From contig DOIX01000173.1 of NCBI GenBank assembly GCA_003511885.1, positions 1 to 5,622 on the forward strand: a stretch of 5,622 bases of DNA, given 5' to 3'. Shown one piece after another: positions 1 to 5,550 of this stretch (positions are counted from its first letter, which is position 1; every line of letters starts with the position of its first letter). The notes below the pieces were generated by a model. The model worked only from the letters and a program-made list of their open reading frames with translations. It did not search any database and had not been told where the DNA came from. The stretch comes from Cyanobacteria bacterium UBA11153. GTDB taxonomy: Bacteria > Cyanobacteriota > Cyanobacteriia > Cyanobacteriales > Coleofasciculaceae. The position numbers and the translations under genes were made by a program.

Positions 1-1323
1 AAACTGACATCAGTCAAGCAACGGAAACCCTATTGTACAATTGCAATTGCGATCGCAACCCTCACCACGAGCATCCTCACAACAGCTTGTGAAGAAAAAA
101 CAGCTACCACAGGAGGCGGAAGCCCCACGACAGAAGGCGCAACTTCTCCCGCTAGTGGCGGAAGCGATGGCTTAAAACTGGGCACGCTCACCCCCTCCAC
201 AGGTGACTTAGCCTCCATTGGACAAAACTTCCCCCCCGCCGTCAAGTTAGCCGTAGATGAAGTAAACGCTTGTGGTGGTGTCAATGGCAAACCCGTCACC
301 TTATTTATAGAAGACGATCAAACCGATCCTAATGCAGGAAGTGCCGGGATGACAAAACTAGCCGAAGTAGATAAAGTTGCTGGTGTAGTTGGCTCTTTTG
401 CCAGTAGCGTATCCACTGCCGCCTTGCCTATCGCAGTGCGAAATAAAGTAATGATGATTTCTCCTGGTAGCACCAGCCCAGTTTTTACCCAAAAAGCCAA
501 AGAATATAACGGCTTTTGGGCGCGCACCGCACCCCCCGACACCTACCAAGCCAGGGCACTAGCAAAATTGGCTAGCGAAAAAGGATTTAAAAAAGTTTCT
601 ACTGTAGTAATTAATAACGATTACGGGATTGGTTTTGAAAAAGAATTTGTTACTGCTTTTGAGAAATTAGGCGGTACAGTCATTAACAAAGATAAACCCA
701 CACGTTACGATCCGAAAGCCACCACTTTAGATACGGAAGCTGCTGCGGCATTTGGCGGGAAACCAGATGCCGTCGCCGCTGTCTTATATGCAGAAACAGG
801 CTCTCTCCTCCTCAAAGCAGCCTATCAACAAGGCGTAGCCCAAGGCGTAACCGTGATGCTAACCGATGGCGTATACGCACCCGATTTTCCGGGGCAAGTA
901 GGGAAAACTCCTGATGGTAAATATATCTTAGCTGGAGGAATTGGTACTGTTCCCGGTGCTAATGGTAAATCACTAGAAACATTTACCAAAACTTGGAAAG
1001 AAAAAACCCAAAAAGAAGTGACAGCCTATGTACCCCACTCTTATGATGCCGCTGCATTATTAATGTTAGCAGCAGAGGCCGCTAAAGCGAATACAGGGGA
1101 AGGAATTAAAAGTAAAGTCCGCGAAGTTTCTGCCGCACCAGGTACAGAAGTTACAGATATTTGTAAAGCAATGGAGATGGTGCGGAAAGGCGAAGATATT
1201 AACTATCAAGGCACTAGCGGTAATGTCGATATTGATGAAAATGGCGATGTTATCGGCGATTACGATACCTGGCTAGTGGAACCAGATGGTAAACTTAAAG
1301 TAACAGGGAAAGTTAGTCCTTAG
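1..1323 (+). CDS. ABC transporter substrate-binding lipoprotein, amino-acid/amide type (5' partial)
   Basis: Periplasmic subunit that captures a small ligand, probably an amino acid or related amide, and delivers it to an ABC permease. The frame is open from base 1, so the start codon lies upstream; 440 codons are visible. Residues 1-30 (window numbering) form a lipoprotein signal: basic stretch KQRK, hydrophobic core, then LTTAC with Cys30 as the likely lipidated residue. A Gly/Ser/Thr/Pro-rich linker follows (about 34-56). From residue 59 the protein follows the type 1 periplasmic-binding fold (Peripla_BP_6, LivK-like): LGTLTPSTGDLASIG, the DDQTDP segment, GVVGSFASSVSTAA, ISPGSTSP, and VVINNDYGIGFEKEF opening the second lobe. 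Cys91 and Cys388 may form a disulfide. The family resemblance is to cyanobacterial NatB-like proteins, but I am not sure enough to give that symbol. No permease or ATPase gene is in view. It converges on menF. The ATG at 349 is internal, because conserved fold lies upstream of it. Confidence 0.93.
   Translation, partial: KLTSVKQRKPYCTIAIAIATLTTSILTTACEEKTATTGGGSPTTEGATSPASGGSDGLKLGTLTPSTGDLASIGQNFPPAVKLAVDEVNACGGVNGKPVTLFIEDDQTDPNAGSAGMTKLAEVDKVAGVVGSFASSVSTAALPIAVRNKVMMISPGSTSPVFTQKAKEYNGFWARTAPPDTYQARALAKLASEKGFKKVSTVVINNDYGIGFEKEFVTAFEKLGGTVINKDKPTRYDPKATTLDTEAAAAFGGKPDAVAAVLYAETGSLLLKAAYQQGVAQGVTVMLTDGVYAPDFPGQVGKTPDGKYILAGGIGTVPGANGKSLETFTKTWKEKTQKEVTAYVPHSYDAAALLMLAAEAAKANTGEGIKSKVREVSAAPGTEVTDICKAMEMVRKGEDINYQGTSGNVDIDENGDVIGDYDTWLVEPDGKLKVTGKVSP
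49..56. repeat. HIP1 octamer GCGATCGC
   Basis: Perfect HIP1 palindrome inside the signal-peptide region of the binding-protein gene, read as Ala-Ile-Ala. HIP1 over-representation is a hallmark of many cyanobacterial genomes. Confidence 0.9.
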
Positions 1324-1480
1324 TTATTAGTTGTTTTTGACGTACTCCCCCGGTTGAAACACGGGGGATTCTGAATAACTTAATCCTGATCCTGCCTGAT
1401 ACGACTGTTATAGCGTGGTTTTGCTACCTGAAGCATCAAGGCTTCAATATCTAAGGCTCTTAACAACAACCAATAACTAA
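1320..1480. repeat. 19-bp imperfect inverted repeat overlapping two convergent stop codons
   Basis: The left arm, 1320-1338 (ttagttattagttgttttt), matches the reverse complement of the right arm, 1462-1480, at 17 of 19 positions. The left arm contains the TAG stop of the binding-protein gene (1321-1323). The right arm contains the TAG stop of menF (1477-1479, minus strand). The arms are 123 bp apart, so a transcript from either side could fold back on itself. The TTAGTTATTRGT motif resembles short repeats often seen after cyanobacterial stop codons. The arms could therefore be two independent copies of such a repeat, the ends of a small MITE-like insertion, or a bidirectional 3'-end structure. 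Confidence 0.55.
1337..1460 (-). mobile_element. Probable remnant of the right end of an IS200/IS605-family (TnpB-type) element
   Basis: Read on the minus strand, a 7-bp hairpin (arms 1346-1352 tcccccg and 1362-1368 cggggga, 9-nt loop) is preceded by cagaat and followed by gagtacgtcaa. From memory this arrangement resembles the right end of IS200/IS605 elements carrying tnpB, where the same hairpin forms the 3' part of the element's guide (omega) RNA. Eleven bases before the hairpin on the same strand, an open frame ends at a TAA (1380-1382); its last residues read KPRYNSRIRQDQD. That spacing fits the tail of a lost tnpB, but I cannot confirm homology of so short a stretch. No transposase body or left end is present, so this is a decayed or internally deleted copy. 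Neither flank has the T-run of a standard intrinsic terminator. Confidence 0.45.
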
Positions 1481-2928
1481 AGCAAAGCTTTCAACAAAAC
1501 CTGAAGCTTAAGTTGAATTTCTGCCAATTCTTTATTAGGATCGGAACCAGCCACGATGCCAGCACCAGCATAAAGTCTAGCGCGATAGGCATGGGCACGA
1601 GACGGAGAGAGATGGTGACATTCAATCAAAGCCGAGCGAATCCCGACAATAAACTCACAATTCCCTTGATAGTCTACCCAACCTAGAGGAGCAGCGTAAA
1701 GAGAGCGATCGCAAATTTCATAGTGGCGAATTTGGGCTTGAGCAATTTTGGTAGGGACACCTGCAACGGCTGGAGTTGGATGGAGTTTCTCGACAATTTC
1801 TAAGGGATGAACCCCAATTGGTAGTTGAGCTTGAATCGGTGTCCATAAATGCTGGATATTCGATAATTTTAACAGTTGGGTAGTTGATAGATGTTGGGGA
1901 ATTAAACCTAATTGGGATAAGCGTTCCGTGATAAAATCAAGTACAAATTGATGTTCCCGCCTTTCTTTTTCACTACTGAGCAATCTATCCGCAAAATCGG
2001 CATCCTCAGTCGCTGTTTTCCCTCGCGGTGCGGAGCCAGCTAAAGCATCAGTTACTAATTGATGGTTACGAATAGTAATTAAACGCTCTGGGCTAGCACC
2101 AATAAAGTTATGTCCCTTGCCATTACTAGTGGAAAAGATATAGCAATCTGGATGAAGCTGGCGTAAATTATCCAGAGAATTTACTAAATTAAAGGGATGT
2201 GGTAAAACCACATCGATGGCATTGGCAAGGACGATTTTCCTTAATTGATTGGCTTCGATTAATTTTAAGGCAGATGAAACAGATGATTTAAAGCGATCTG
2301 GATTTTGTAAATCTTGCTGGATTAGTTGATTTTGTTTGCTATGATTTAAGTGGTGTAAGGAGCGATGGGACGAGTTAATCAGCTTAAGATCGTTCCAGAT
2401 AGTTTTCAGGATTGATTCTATGTTTACTTGATGGCTTATTTCAATATTTGCCACTAAAATAGACTGGTTTTTGTAAGATGATATTTGCCAGCGCGGGAGG
2501 AAAATAGTAGCAGAGGGGAAAGGTGCATCAAGTGGTAGTTTATCCTCAAAAAAGGTAAAACTACAGAAGAAATGAGGCCCAGAAAAAGGTAGATTTAATT
2601 GACCATGGCAGGTGGTATTTGCCATGACAGACTGGATAAAATCTTGGGATCTATTAAACCGATTTTTCCCCAATATTTTCAAAGAAATTGCCGATTCTAT
2701 AGCGACAACGGCAGCAGAAGATGTACTTTGTTCAAAATAAAATTGGAGTTGGTTGGGTTTGGCAATCGCTTGGAGGATTGCTAGGGGATCTACGAGAGGA
2801 ATTTCCTGAGATATACTCACAATTTGCGGGCAATCTTTGGCAATGGCTTGCTGTTTTCCTCTGGTGAGAAGTTGATACAACTCTTGGCTATCTTGGAATA
2901 GATTGGTGAGATAGGGGCTGACTGTCAT
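1477..2928 (-). CDS. menF: Isochorismate synthase
   Basis: Converts chorismate to isochorismate with Mg2+, the entry step of phylloquinone synthesis; soluble enzyme. The product is 483 aa, a usual length for cyanobacterial MenF. Residues 1-190 are the variable N-terminal part. The chorismate-binding domain spans about 205-478. Lys231 in RKIVLANA corresponds to the general base (Lys190 of E. coli MenF). GASPERL at 277-283 puts Glu281 exactly 50 residues later, as in E. coli (Glu240). Further family motifs are GSAPRG (298-303), the REH of KERREHQFV (324-326), HLWTPI (360-365), LHPTPAVAG (382-390), and the C-terminal FIVGIRSALI and LYAGAGIVAGSDPNKE (452-467), which contribute metal and substrate contacts. 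Anthranilate and aminodeoxychorismate synthases share the fold, but HPTPAVAG with lone-gene context next to menA favours isochorismate synthase. No clear Shine-Dalgarno sequence precedes the ATG. It is divergent from menA across 534 bp and convergent with the binding-protein gene. Confidence 0.96.
   Translation of the reverse strand: MTVSPYLTNLFQDSQELYQLLTRGKQQAIAKDCPQIVSISQEIPLVDPLAILQAIAKPNQLQFYFEQSTSSAAVVAIESAISLKILGKNRFNRSQDFIQSVMANTTCHGQLNLPFSGPHFFCSFTFFEDKLPLDAPFPSATIFLPRWQISSYKNQSILVANIEISHQVNIESILKTIWNDLKLINSSHRSLHHLNHSKQNQLIQQDLQNPDRFKSSVSSALKLIEANQLRKIVLANAIDVVLPHPFNLVNSLDNLRQLHPDCYIFSTSNGKGHNFIGASPERLITIRNHQLVTDALAGSAPRGKTATEDADFADRLLSSEKERREHQFVLDFITERLSQLGLIPQHLSTTQLLKLSNIQHLWTPIQAQLPIGVHPLEIVEKLHPTPAVAGVPTKIAQAQIRHYEICDRSLYAAPLGWVDYQGNCEFIVGIRSALIECHHLSPSRAHAYRARLYAGAGIVAGSDPNKELAEIQLKLQVLLKALL
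1705..1712. repeat. HIP1 octamer GCGATCGC
   Basis: Perfect HIP1 site within menF; on the coding strand it spans the codons for Cys-Asp-Arg of the CDRSLYAAPLG segment. Confidence 0.9.
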
Positions 2929-2942
2929 ATAAGCAGGGATGT

Positions 2943-2959
2943 AAACTTTTTTGAAGTTT
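2943..2959 (-). promoter_or_regulatory. Small hairpin in the menF leader
   Basis: Perfect 6-bp arms aaactt (2943-2948) and aagttt (2954-2959) with a 5-nt loop, 15 to 31 bases upstream of the menF ATG. It is A/T-rich and weak as RNA. It could be a protein-binding dyad or chance. No ribosome-binding site is evident between it and the start. Confidence 0.2.
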
Positions 2960-2988
2960 TGTTCCTAAAGTCTGAGTTTTAATGGTGG

Positions 2989-3006
2989 GATGTCTAAAGG
3001 GACATC
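2989..3006. repeat. Stem-loop GATGTC-6 nt-GACATC
   Basis: Perfect 6-bp arms, gatgtc at 2989-2994 and gacatc at 3001-3006, with loop taaagg. It lies about 60 bp upstream of menF at the left border of the G+C-richer segment. On the minus strand the loop reads cctttA, a loop type I associate with hairpins at IS605-type right ends, but there is no other support for that here. It is not followed by a T-run. Confidence 0.35.
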
Positions 3007-3177
3007 TTTGCTCCCCGCTTACCTCTAGTGTCGATTGATACCCCCTCCTTAAGACTATACCGACCTCCTGCTTAGATGGGAAGCTGAGTAAATCAATACC
3101 CTACCGACAGCACAGATGAACAGTTCTGCACTTATTCATGGTACATAAGAAACTATCACAACAATCGCAATCGCGAA

Positions 3178-3190
3178 GCCTGCCGCAGGC
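3178..3190. repeat. Short palindromic repeat GCCTGC-C-GCAGGC
   Basis: Perfect 6-bp arms around one base, embedded in aatcgc motifs (aatcgcgaagcctgc on the left, gcaggcaatcgc on the right). Palindromes of this composition flanked by HIP1-like atcgc are widespread dispersed repeats in filamentous cyanobacteria. It is probably a mobile or spreading short repeat rather than a regulatory site. Confidence 0.55.
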
Positions 3191-3396
3191 AATCGCAAGC
3201 ATTTTCATCGACGCGACGCTGGCTAATCGACTTCCCCGCTCAACTTCAACAGGAAAGGGATGGGGGATAATCTGATGAGACTCTGCTGGGTTGGCGTACA
3301 TCCTCCCGGCTCACATCTGACTCAGCTCGAAAGGTAATGGCTATTTCGATTTTGGATATGAGCGATTAGCTCTTACCGATTAACTACAGACAAAAA

Positions 3397-3425
3397 CCTG
3401 TATCCTGGCTAATTAGCCGTACAGG
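3397..3425. promoter_or_regulatory. Composite dyad upstream of menA (candidate operator or leader hairpin)
   Basis: The core is a perfect 12-bp palindrome, GGCTAATTAGCC, at 3407-3418. It is flanked by a second inverted pair, cctgta (3397-3402) and tacagg (3420-3425), with 4 and 1 unpaired bases between. An alternative outer pairing is tcctg (3403-3407) with cagga (3422-3426). It ends 37 bp before the menA ATG, where a promoter or 5' leader is expected. It could bind a dimeric repressor or activator, or form a hairpin in the mRNA leader. It is G/C-capped with no following T-run, so it is not a typical terminator. The regulator is unknown. Confidence 0.45.
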
Positions 3426-3462
3426 AATTAACTGGCAATCGTCATTAAATAAATTCTGCGTG

Positions 3463-4368
3463 ATGACTACAAGCTTAGTTCAAGAATCTAACAAAAAACT
3501 GTGGCTAGCGGCAATTAAGCCACCCATGTATACTGTTGCCGTTATTCCAATTTGGTTGGGGACGGCAGTCGCTTGGGCAGAAACTAGCACCATTAAGCTG
3601 GGGATATTTTCCACATTCTTAATCTCAGCCATTTTAATTATTGCTTGGCTGAATCTCAGTAATGATGTTTTTGATTCAGATACAGGTATCGATAAAAATA
3701 AAGCCGAATCGCTGGTGAATTTAACGGGAAATCGGAATTTAATTTTCTGGTTAAGTAATTTATTCTTAGCAGGAGGGATTCTGGGGATATTTGCGATCGC
3801 ATTTTGGCAGCAAGACTGGACTGTAATCCAACTTGTCCTCCTCTGCTGTGCCCTGGGATACAGTTACCAAGGACCGCCCTTTCGTTTTGGTTATCAGGGT
3901 TTAGGGGAAATTATTTGTTTTGTGACTTTTGGTCCAATGGCTGTCGCCGCATCCTATTACTCTCAAACCCAAAGTTGGTCTCTCAATTATCTGGCAACCT
4001 CAGTTATTGTGGGGATTACCACCAGTTTAATTTTATTTTGCTCCCATTTCCACCAGGTTGAGGATGATATAGCTGCTGGGAAGAAATCGCCGATTGTTCG
4101 TCTGGGAACCAAACTAGGGGCTGATGTGTTAACTTGGGTTTCCGTTGGTATTTATGTCCTGATTGGTTTATTTGTTCTATTGGGTATCTTTCCGATGGGG
4201 ACGTTGTTAACATTCCTCAGCTTACCTTATGCGATCGCGTTAGTCAGGTATGTGAGACAATATCACGATCGACCAGATAAGGTGCGGACTTGTAAGTTTA
4301 TTGCTGTAAAACTTCATTTCTTGAGTGGTTTGTTATTGGGATTGGGATTGGTTTTTGGTTCTTGGTAA
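3463..4368 (+). CDS. menA: 1,4-dihydroxy-2-naphthoate (2-carboxy-1,4-naphthoquinone) phytyltransferase
   Basis: Integral membrane UbiA-family prenyltransferase that attaches the phytyl chain from phytyl diphosphate to the naphthoquinone ring with loss of CO2, the step that makes the phylloquinone precursor membrane-bound. The product is 301 aa from the ATG. The first Asp-rich motif is NDVFDSDTGID (Asn67, Asp68, Asp71, Asp77), the Mg-diphosphate site. YQGPPFRFGYQGLGE follows at about 135-149, and the second Asp-rich loop HQVEDDIAAGKKSPIVRLG at 197-215. About nine hydrophobic segments are visible, beginning near residues 20, 46, 92, 120, 146, 172, 222, 244 and 283. KPPMYTVAVIP near the N terminus is also typical of MenA. 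A GTG at 3460 is directly adjacent and in frame, so translation could start there and add one residue; ATG is preferred. No Shine-Dalgarno sequence is seen. It is divergent from menF. The menC and menE genes, which I recall often following menA in cyanobacteria, do not follow here. Confidence 0.96.
   Translation: MTTSLVQESNKKLWLAAIKPPMYTVAVIPIWLGTAVAWAETSTIKLGIFSTFLISAILIIAWLNLSNDVFDSDTGIDKNKAESLVNLTGNRNLIFWLSNLFLAGGILGIFAIAFWQQDWTVIQLVLLCCALGYSYQGPPFRFGYQGLGEIICFVTFGPMAVAASYYSQTQSWSLNYLATSVIVGITTSLILFCSHFHQVEDDIAAGKKSPIVRLGTKLGADVLTWVSVGIYVLIGLFVLLGIFPMGTLLTFLSLPYAIALVRYVRQYHDRPDKVRTCKFIAVKLHFLSGLLLGLGLVFGSW
3793..3800. repeat. HIP1 octamer GCGATCGC
   Basis: Perfect HIP1 site in menA, read as Ala-Ile-Ala within a membrane segment. 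Confidence 0.9.
4231..4238. repeat. HIP1 octamer GCGATCGC
   Basis: Second HIP1 site in menA, read as Ala-Ile-Ala in the YAIALVRYVRQY segment. No further copy occurs to its right in the window. Confidence 0.9.
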
Positions 4369-4415
4369 TTTGTAGAGATTTGGTAATTATGGTGAGTGAT
4401 GAGTTGCTGATTTTA

Positions 4416-4493
4416 CCCCCCCAACCCCCCTTATTAAGGGGGGAGTAAGATGTTCCCCCCCAACCTGCCTTATTAAGGGTGGAGTAAGATGTT
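4416..4493. repeat. Two tandem copies of a 39-bp C/G-rich hairpin repeat
   Basis: Unit 1 (4416-4454) and unit 2 (4455-4493) match at 36 of 39 positions. Each reads C7, aa, a C-rich arm, ttattaa, a G-rich arm, then agtaagatgtt. In unit 1 the arms are perfect: 9 bp (4425-4433 with 4435-4443) around one T. In unit 2 the changes (cc to tg, g to t) create two adjacent mismatches in the stem rather than compensating. It lies between the convergent menA and sulfotransferase genes. The hairpins may help end or stabilise transcripts, but no T-run follows on either strand. Confidence 0.85.
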
Positions 4494-4508
4494 CCCCCTT
4501 AATAAGGG
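4494..4508. repeat. Third, shortened hairpin unit with inverted centre
   Basis: After the second 39-bp unit comes ccccc, ttaataa, ggg, then agtaaa. The arms are ccctta (4496-4501) and taaggg (4503-4508). The centre ttaataa is the reverse complement of the ttattaa seen in the other units, so this copy is degenerate and in the opposite sense. Confidence 0.6.
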
Positions 4509-4520
4509 AGTAAATTTCTC

Positions 4521-4555
4521 AAAGTCCCCCTTATTAAGGGGGATTTAGGGGGATC
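4521..4555. repeat. Dispersed C/G-rich hairpin repeat abutting the sulfotransferase stop codon
   Basis: Arms tccccctta (4525-4533) and taaggggga (4535-4543) form a perfect 9-bp stem around one T. A tail, tttagggggatc, repeats the right arm in part. I recall this combination (aaagt, hairpin, gatttagggggatc) as a common dispersed intergenic repeat in filamentous cyanobacteria. Its last bases overlap the sulfotransferase stop codon. Sitting between convergent genes, it may act as a transcript 3'-end hairpin for the minus-strand gene, though it lacks a U-tract. Confidence 0.75.
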
Positions 4556-5438
4556 AAAAGTGCATCGATATCGGTATCAACTCAGGCCATAAATTTTCTA
4601 TCCCTATCCCGGCAGTTTTTTTTCTAAATTTATCTGTTAAACGGGCTACCTGATTCTGAGAAAAATGATTCTGCCAATCGCCGATTTCTCCCTTCCGGAT
4701 AAAAGGTGTCATTTCTGGAGATCGCAAACTACTCCAACGACTTTGCTCTTGACTCATTTTTGTAAAACTAGTGTGTTCGAGGATACTATGCAAAATTTCG
4801 AGATTTTTGACTTTTTCTAAATATGAATTACCTAAAAATTTCGCCATTTCTATAATCTGTTGTTTCGGATCTTTTTTCATCGCTTCATAAGTAGTAAATA
4901 AAATATTTGGCTGATGGCGATGTTCATACCAAGACAGCAAATGATCGAAATAATCTCCCCAATCCACTTCCCCCTCAATAAATAATTCAAAAAACTCATC
5001 AAATGTACCATCGGCAAAGTCATAGTGTTTGACAAAACCTTGAGTATGGTAATAAAAAGAAACTACACAATCAAAAGGATTCCGGGCAATATAGATATAC
5101 TTGGCATCAGGAGAGTAAGGGGTAAATGAGTAGGGAAGATGAGTCTTAATAAACCGTGGTGATGGTATAGCAGCCACAAACTCAGCCCCGACTTCCTCTA
5201 AATGGGGTACTTCTAAATTAATGTTTTTCCCCAGAGGTAATGCTTGTCCATCATTCTGTAACATCCAAACAATATGTTGTGCCCAAGTTGTGCCACATTT
5301 AGGATAAGTGACAATAAAATTATCTCCCGATTGAGGAGTATAATTAAGTCCAGACTCAAAACATGCCACTGGAAATCCCATGGGAATAAGAAAGCCTCGA
5401 CAAATTCCATAATTGGGTTTTCGCCTTTGTTGCTTCAT
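4554..5438 (-). CDS. PAPS-dependent sulfotransferase (cytosolic SULT-like, Sulfotransfer_1 family)
   Basis: Transfers a sulfuryl group from PAPS to an acceptor hydroxyl or amine; the acceptor cannot be read from sequence. The product is 294 aa, the normal size of soluble SULT enzymes, with no signal peptide. The 5'-phosphosulfate loop is YPKCGTTW (45-52), with Cys where most family members have Ser. His100 in KTHLP is the expected catalytic base. The 3'-phosphate motif is ARNPFDCVVSFYYH (Arg119, Ser127). TTYEAMKKDP (182-191) is a typical following segment. RKGEIGDWQNHF (248-259) is the C-terminal PAPS-binding signature. The domain ends normally near LWPEL, so the protein looks complete. The ATG at 5438 gives the usual N-terminal length before the PAPS loop; no strong Shine-Dalgarno sequence is seen. 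The gene is locally very AT-rich (14 G+C of 60 at 4801-4860) and has no HIP1 site, weak hints of later acquisition. It converges on menA across the repeats. Confidence 0.93.
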   Translation of the reverse strand: MKQQRRKPNYGICRGFLIPMGFPVACFESGLNYTPQSGDNFIVTYPKCGTTWAQHIVWMLQNDGQALPLGKNINLEVPHLEEVGAEFVAAIPSPRFIKTHLPYSFTPYSPDAKYIYIARNPFDCVVSFYYHTQGFVKHYDFADGTFDEFFELFIEGEVDWGDYFDHLLSWYEHRHQPNILFTTYEAMKKDPKQQIIEMAKFLGNSYLEKVKNLEILHSILEHTSFTKMSQEQSRWSSLRSPEMTPFIRKGEIGDWQNHFSQNQVARLTDKFRKKTAGIGIENLWPELIPISMHF

Positions 5439-5476
5439 TTATTAATCTTGCCTGCTTTGGTTCTTGGCATTTTAAT

Positions 5477-5504
5477 ATAATATTCTTAATATTGGAGATG
5501 TCTA
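5477..5504 (-). promoter_or_regulatory. Candidate sigma-70 promoter of the sulfotransferase gene
   Basis: On the minus strand, TAGACA (5499-5504; 5 of 6 to TTGACA) is followed after 16 bp by TATTAT (5477-5482; 5 of 6 to TATAAT). A start about 7 bases further would leave a leader of roughly 30 nt before the ATG at 5438. The spacer is AT-rich. The region is AT-rich overall, so a chance match is possible. Confidence 0.4.
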
Positions 5505-5521
5505 TGAGACGCATCCCAACT

Positions 5522-5536
5522 ATCCTTTATAAGGAT
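5522..5536. repeat. Small dyad ATCCTT-TAT-AAGGAT
   Basis: Perfect 6-bp arms with a 3-bp centre, 18 bp upstream of the candidate minus-strand -35 box. It may be an operator half-site pair for the sulfotransferase gene or for a plus-strand gene, or a chance A/T-rich palindrome. An 11-bp direct repeat, ttcttaatatt, lies on either side of it (5483-5493 and 5539-5549). Confidence 0.3.
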
Positions 5537-5550
5537 CTTTCTTAATATTT

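Larger units (their letters stand above)
2929..3459. other. Divergent menF-menA intergenic region, no convincing gene
   Basis: These 531 bp separate two genes of one pathway and must hold both promoters, but I see no well-matched sigma-70 promoter for either gene. By hand count 3001-3300 has 148 G+C of 300, clearly above AT-rich stretches of the flanking genes, which suggests inserted or differently evolving DNA. It contains four inverted repeats, listed separately (2943-2959, 2989-3006, 3178-3190, 3397-3425). On the minus strand a 39-codon stop-to-stop frame covers 3249-3365, and a 66-codon ATG frame covers 3101-3301. Both overlap repeat DNA, have unusual composition and match nothing I recognise, so neither is called as a gene. 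A decayed mobile element is possible. Confidence 0.7.

Noticed and set aside
349..1323. Start of the binding protein at the internal ATG
   Set aside because: Upstream in-frame codons encode a lipoprotein signal and conserved fold segments (LGTLTPSTGDLASIG, DDQTDP), so the gene begins left of the window.
1346..1368. Rho-independent terminator for the binding-protein gene or menF
   Set aside because: The stem is G/C-rich, but no run of T follows on either strand. The surrounding sequence fits an IS605-type end better.
1380..1475. Small gene on the minus strand ending KPRYNSRIRQDQD
   Set aside because: It has about 32 codons, no proper start region, and overlaps the menF 3' end repeat. It is kept only as a possible tail of a lost tnpB.
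3101..3301. Minus-strand 66-codon frame starting MYANPAESHQ
   Set aside because: It runs through the GCCTGCCGCAGGC repeat, is Cys-rich toward its end, resembles no family I know, and a competing frame on the same strand overlaps it. A gene call is not supported.
3380..3406. Possible menA promoter, ttaact and tatcct
   Set aside because: Each box matches only 4 of 6 positions and the spacer is 15 bp, too weak to list.
3804..4061. Plus-strand frame of 85 codons within menA
   Set aside because: It is an out-of-frame shadow; the menA frame carries the conserved prenyltransferase motifs throughout.
4416..4543. Possible CRISPR array
   Set aside because: The repeats are directly adjacent or degenerate, with no unique spacers of regular length, and there is no cas gene in view.
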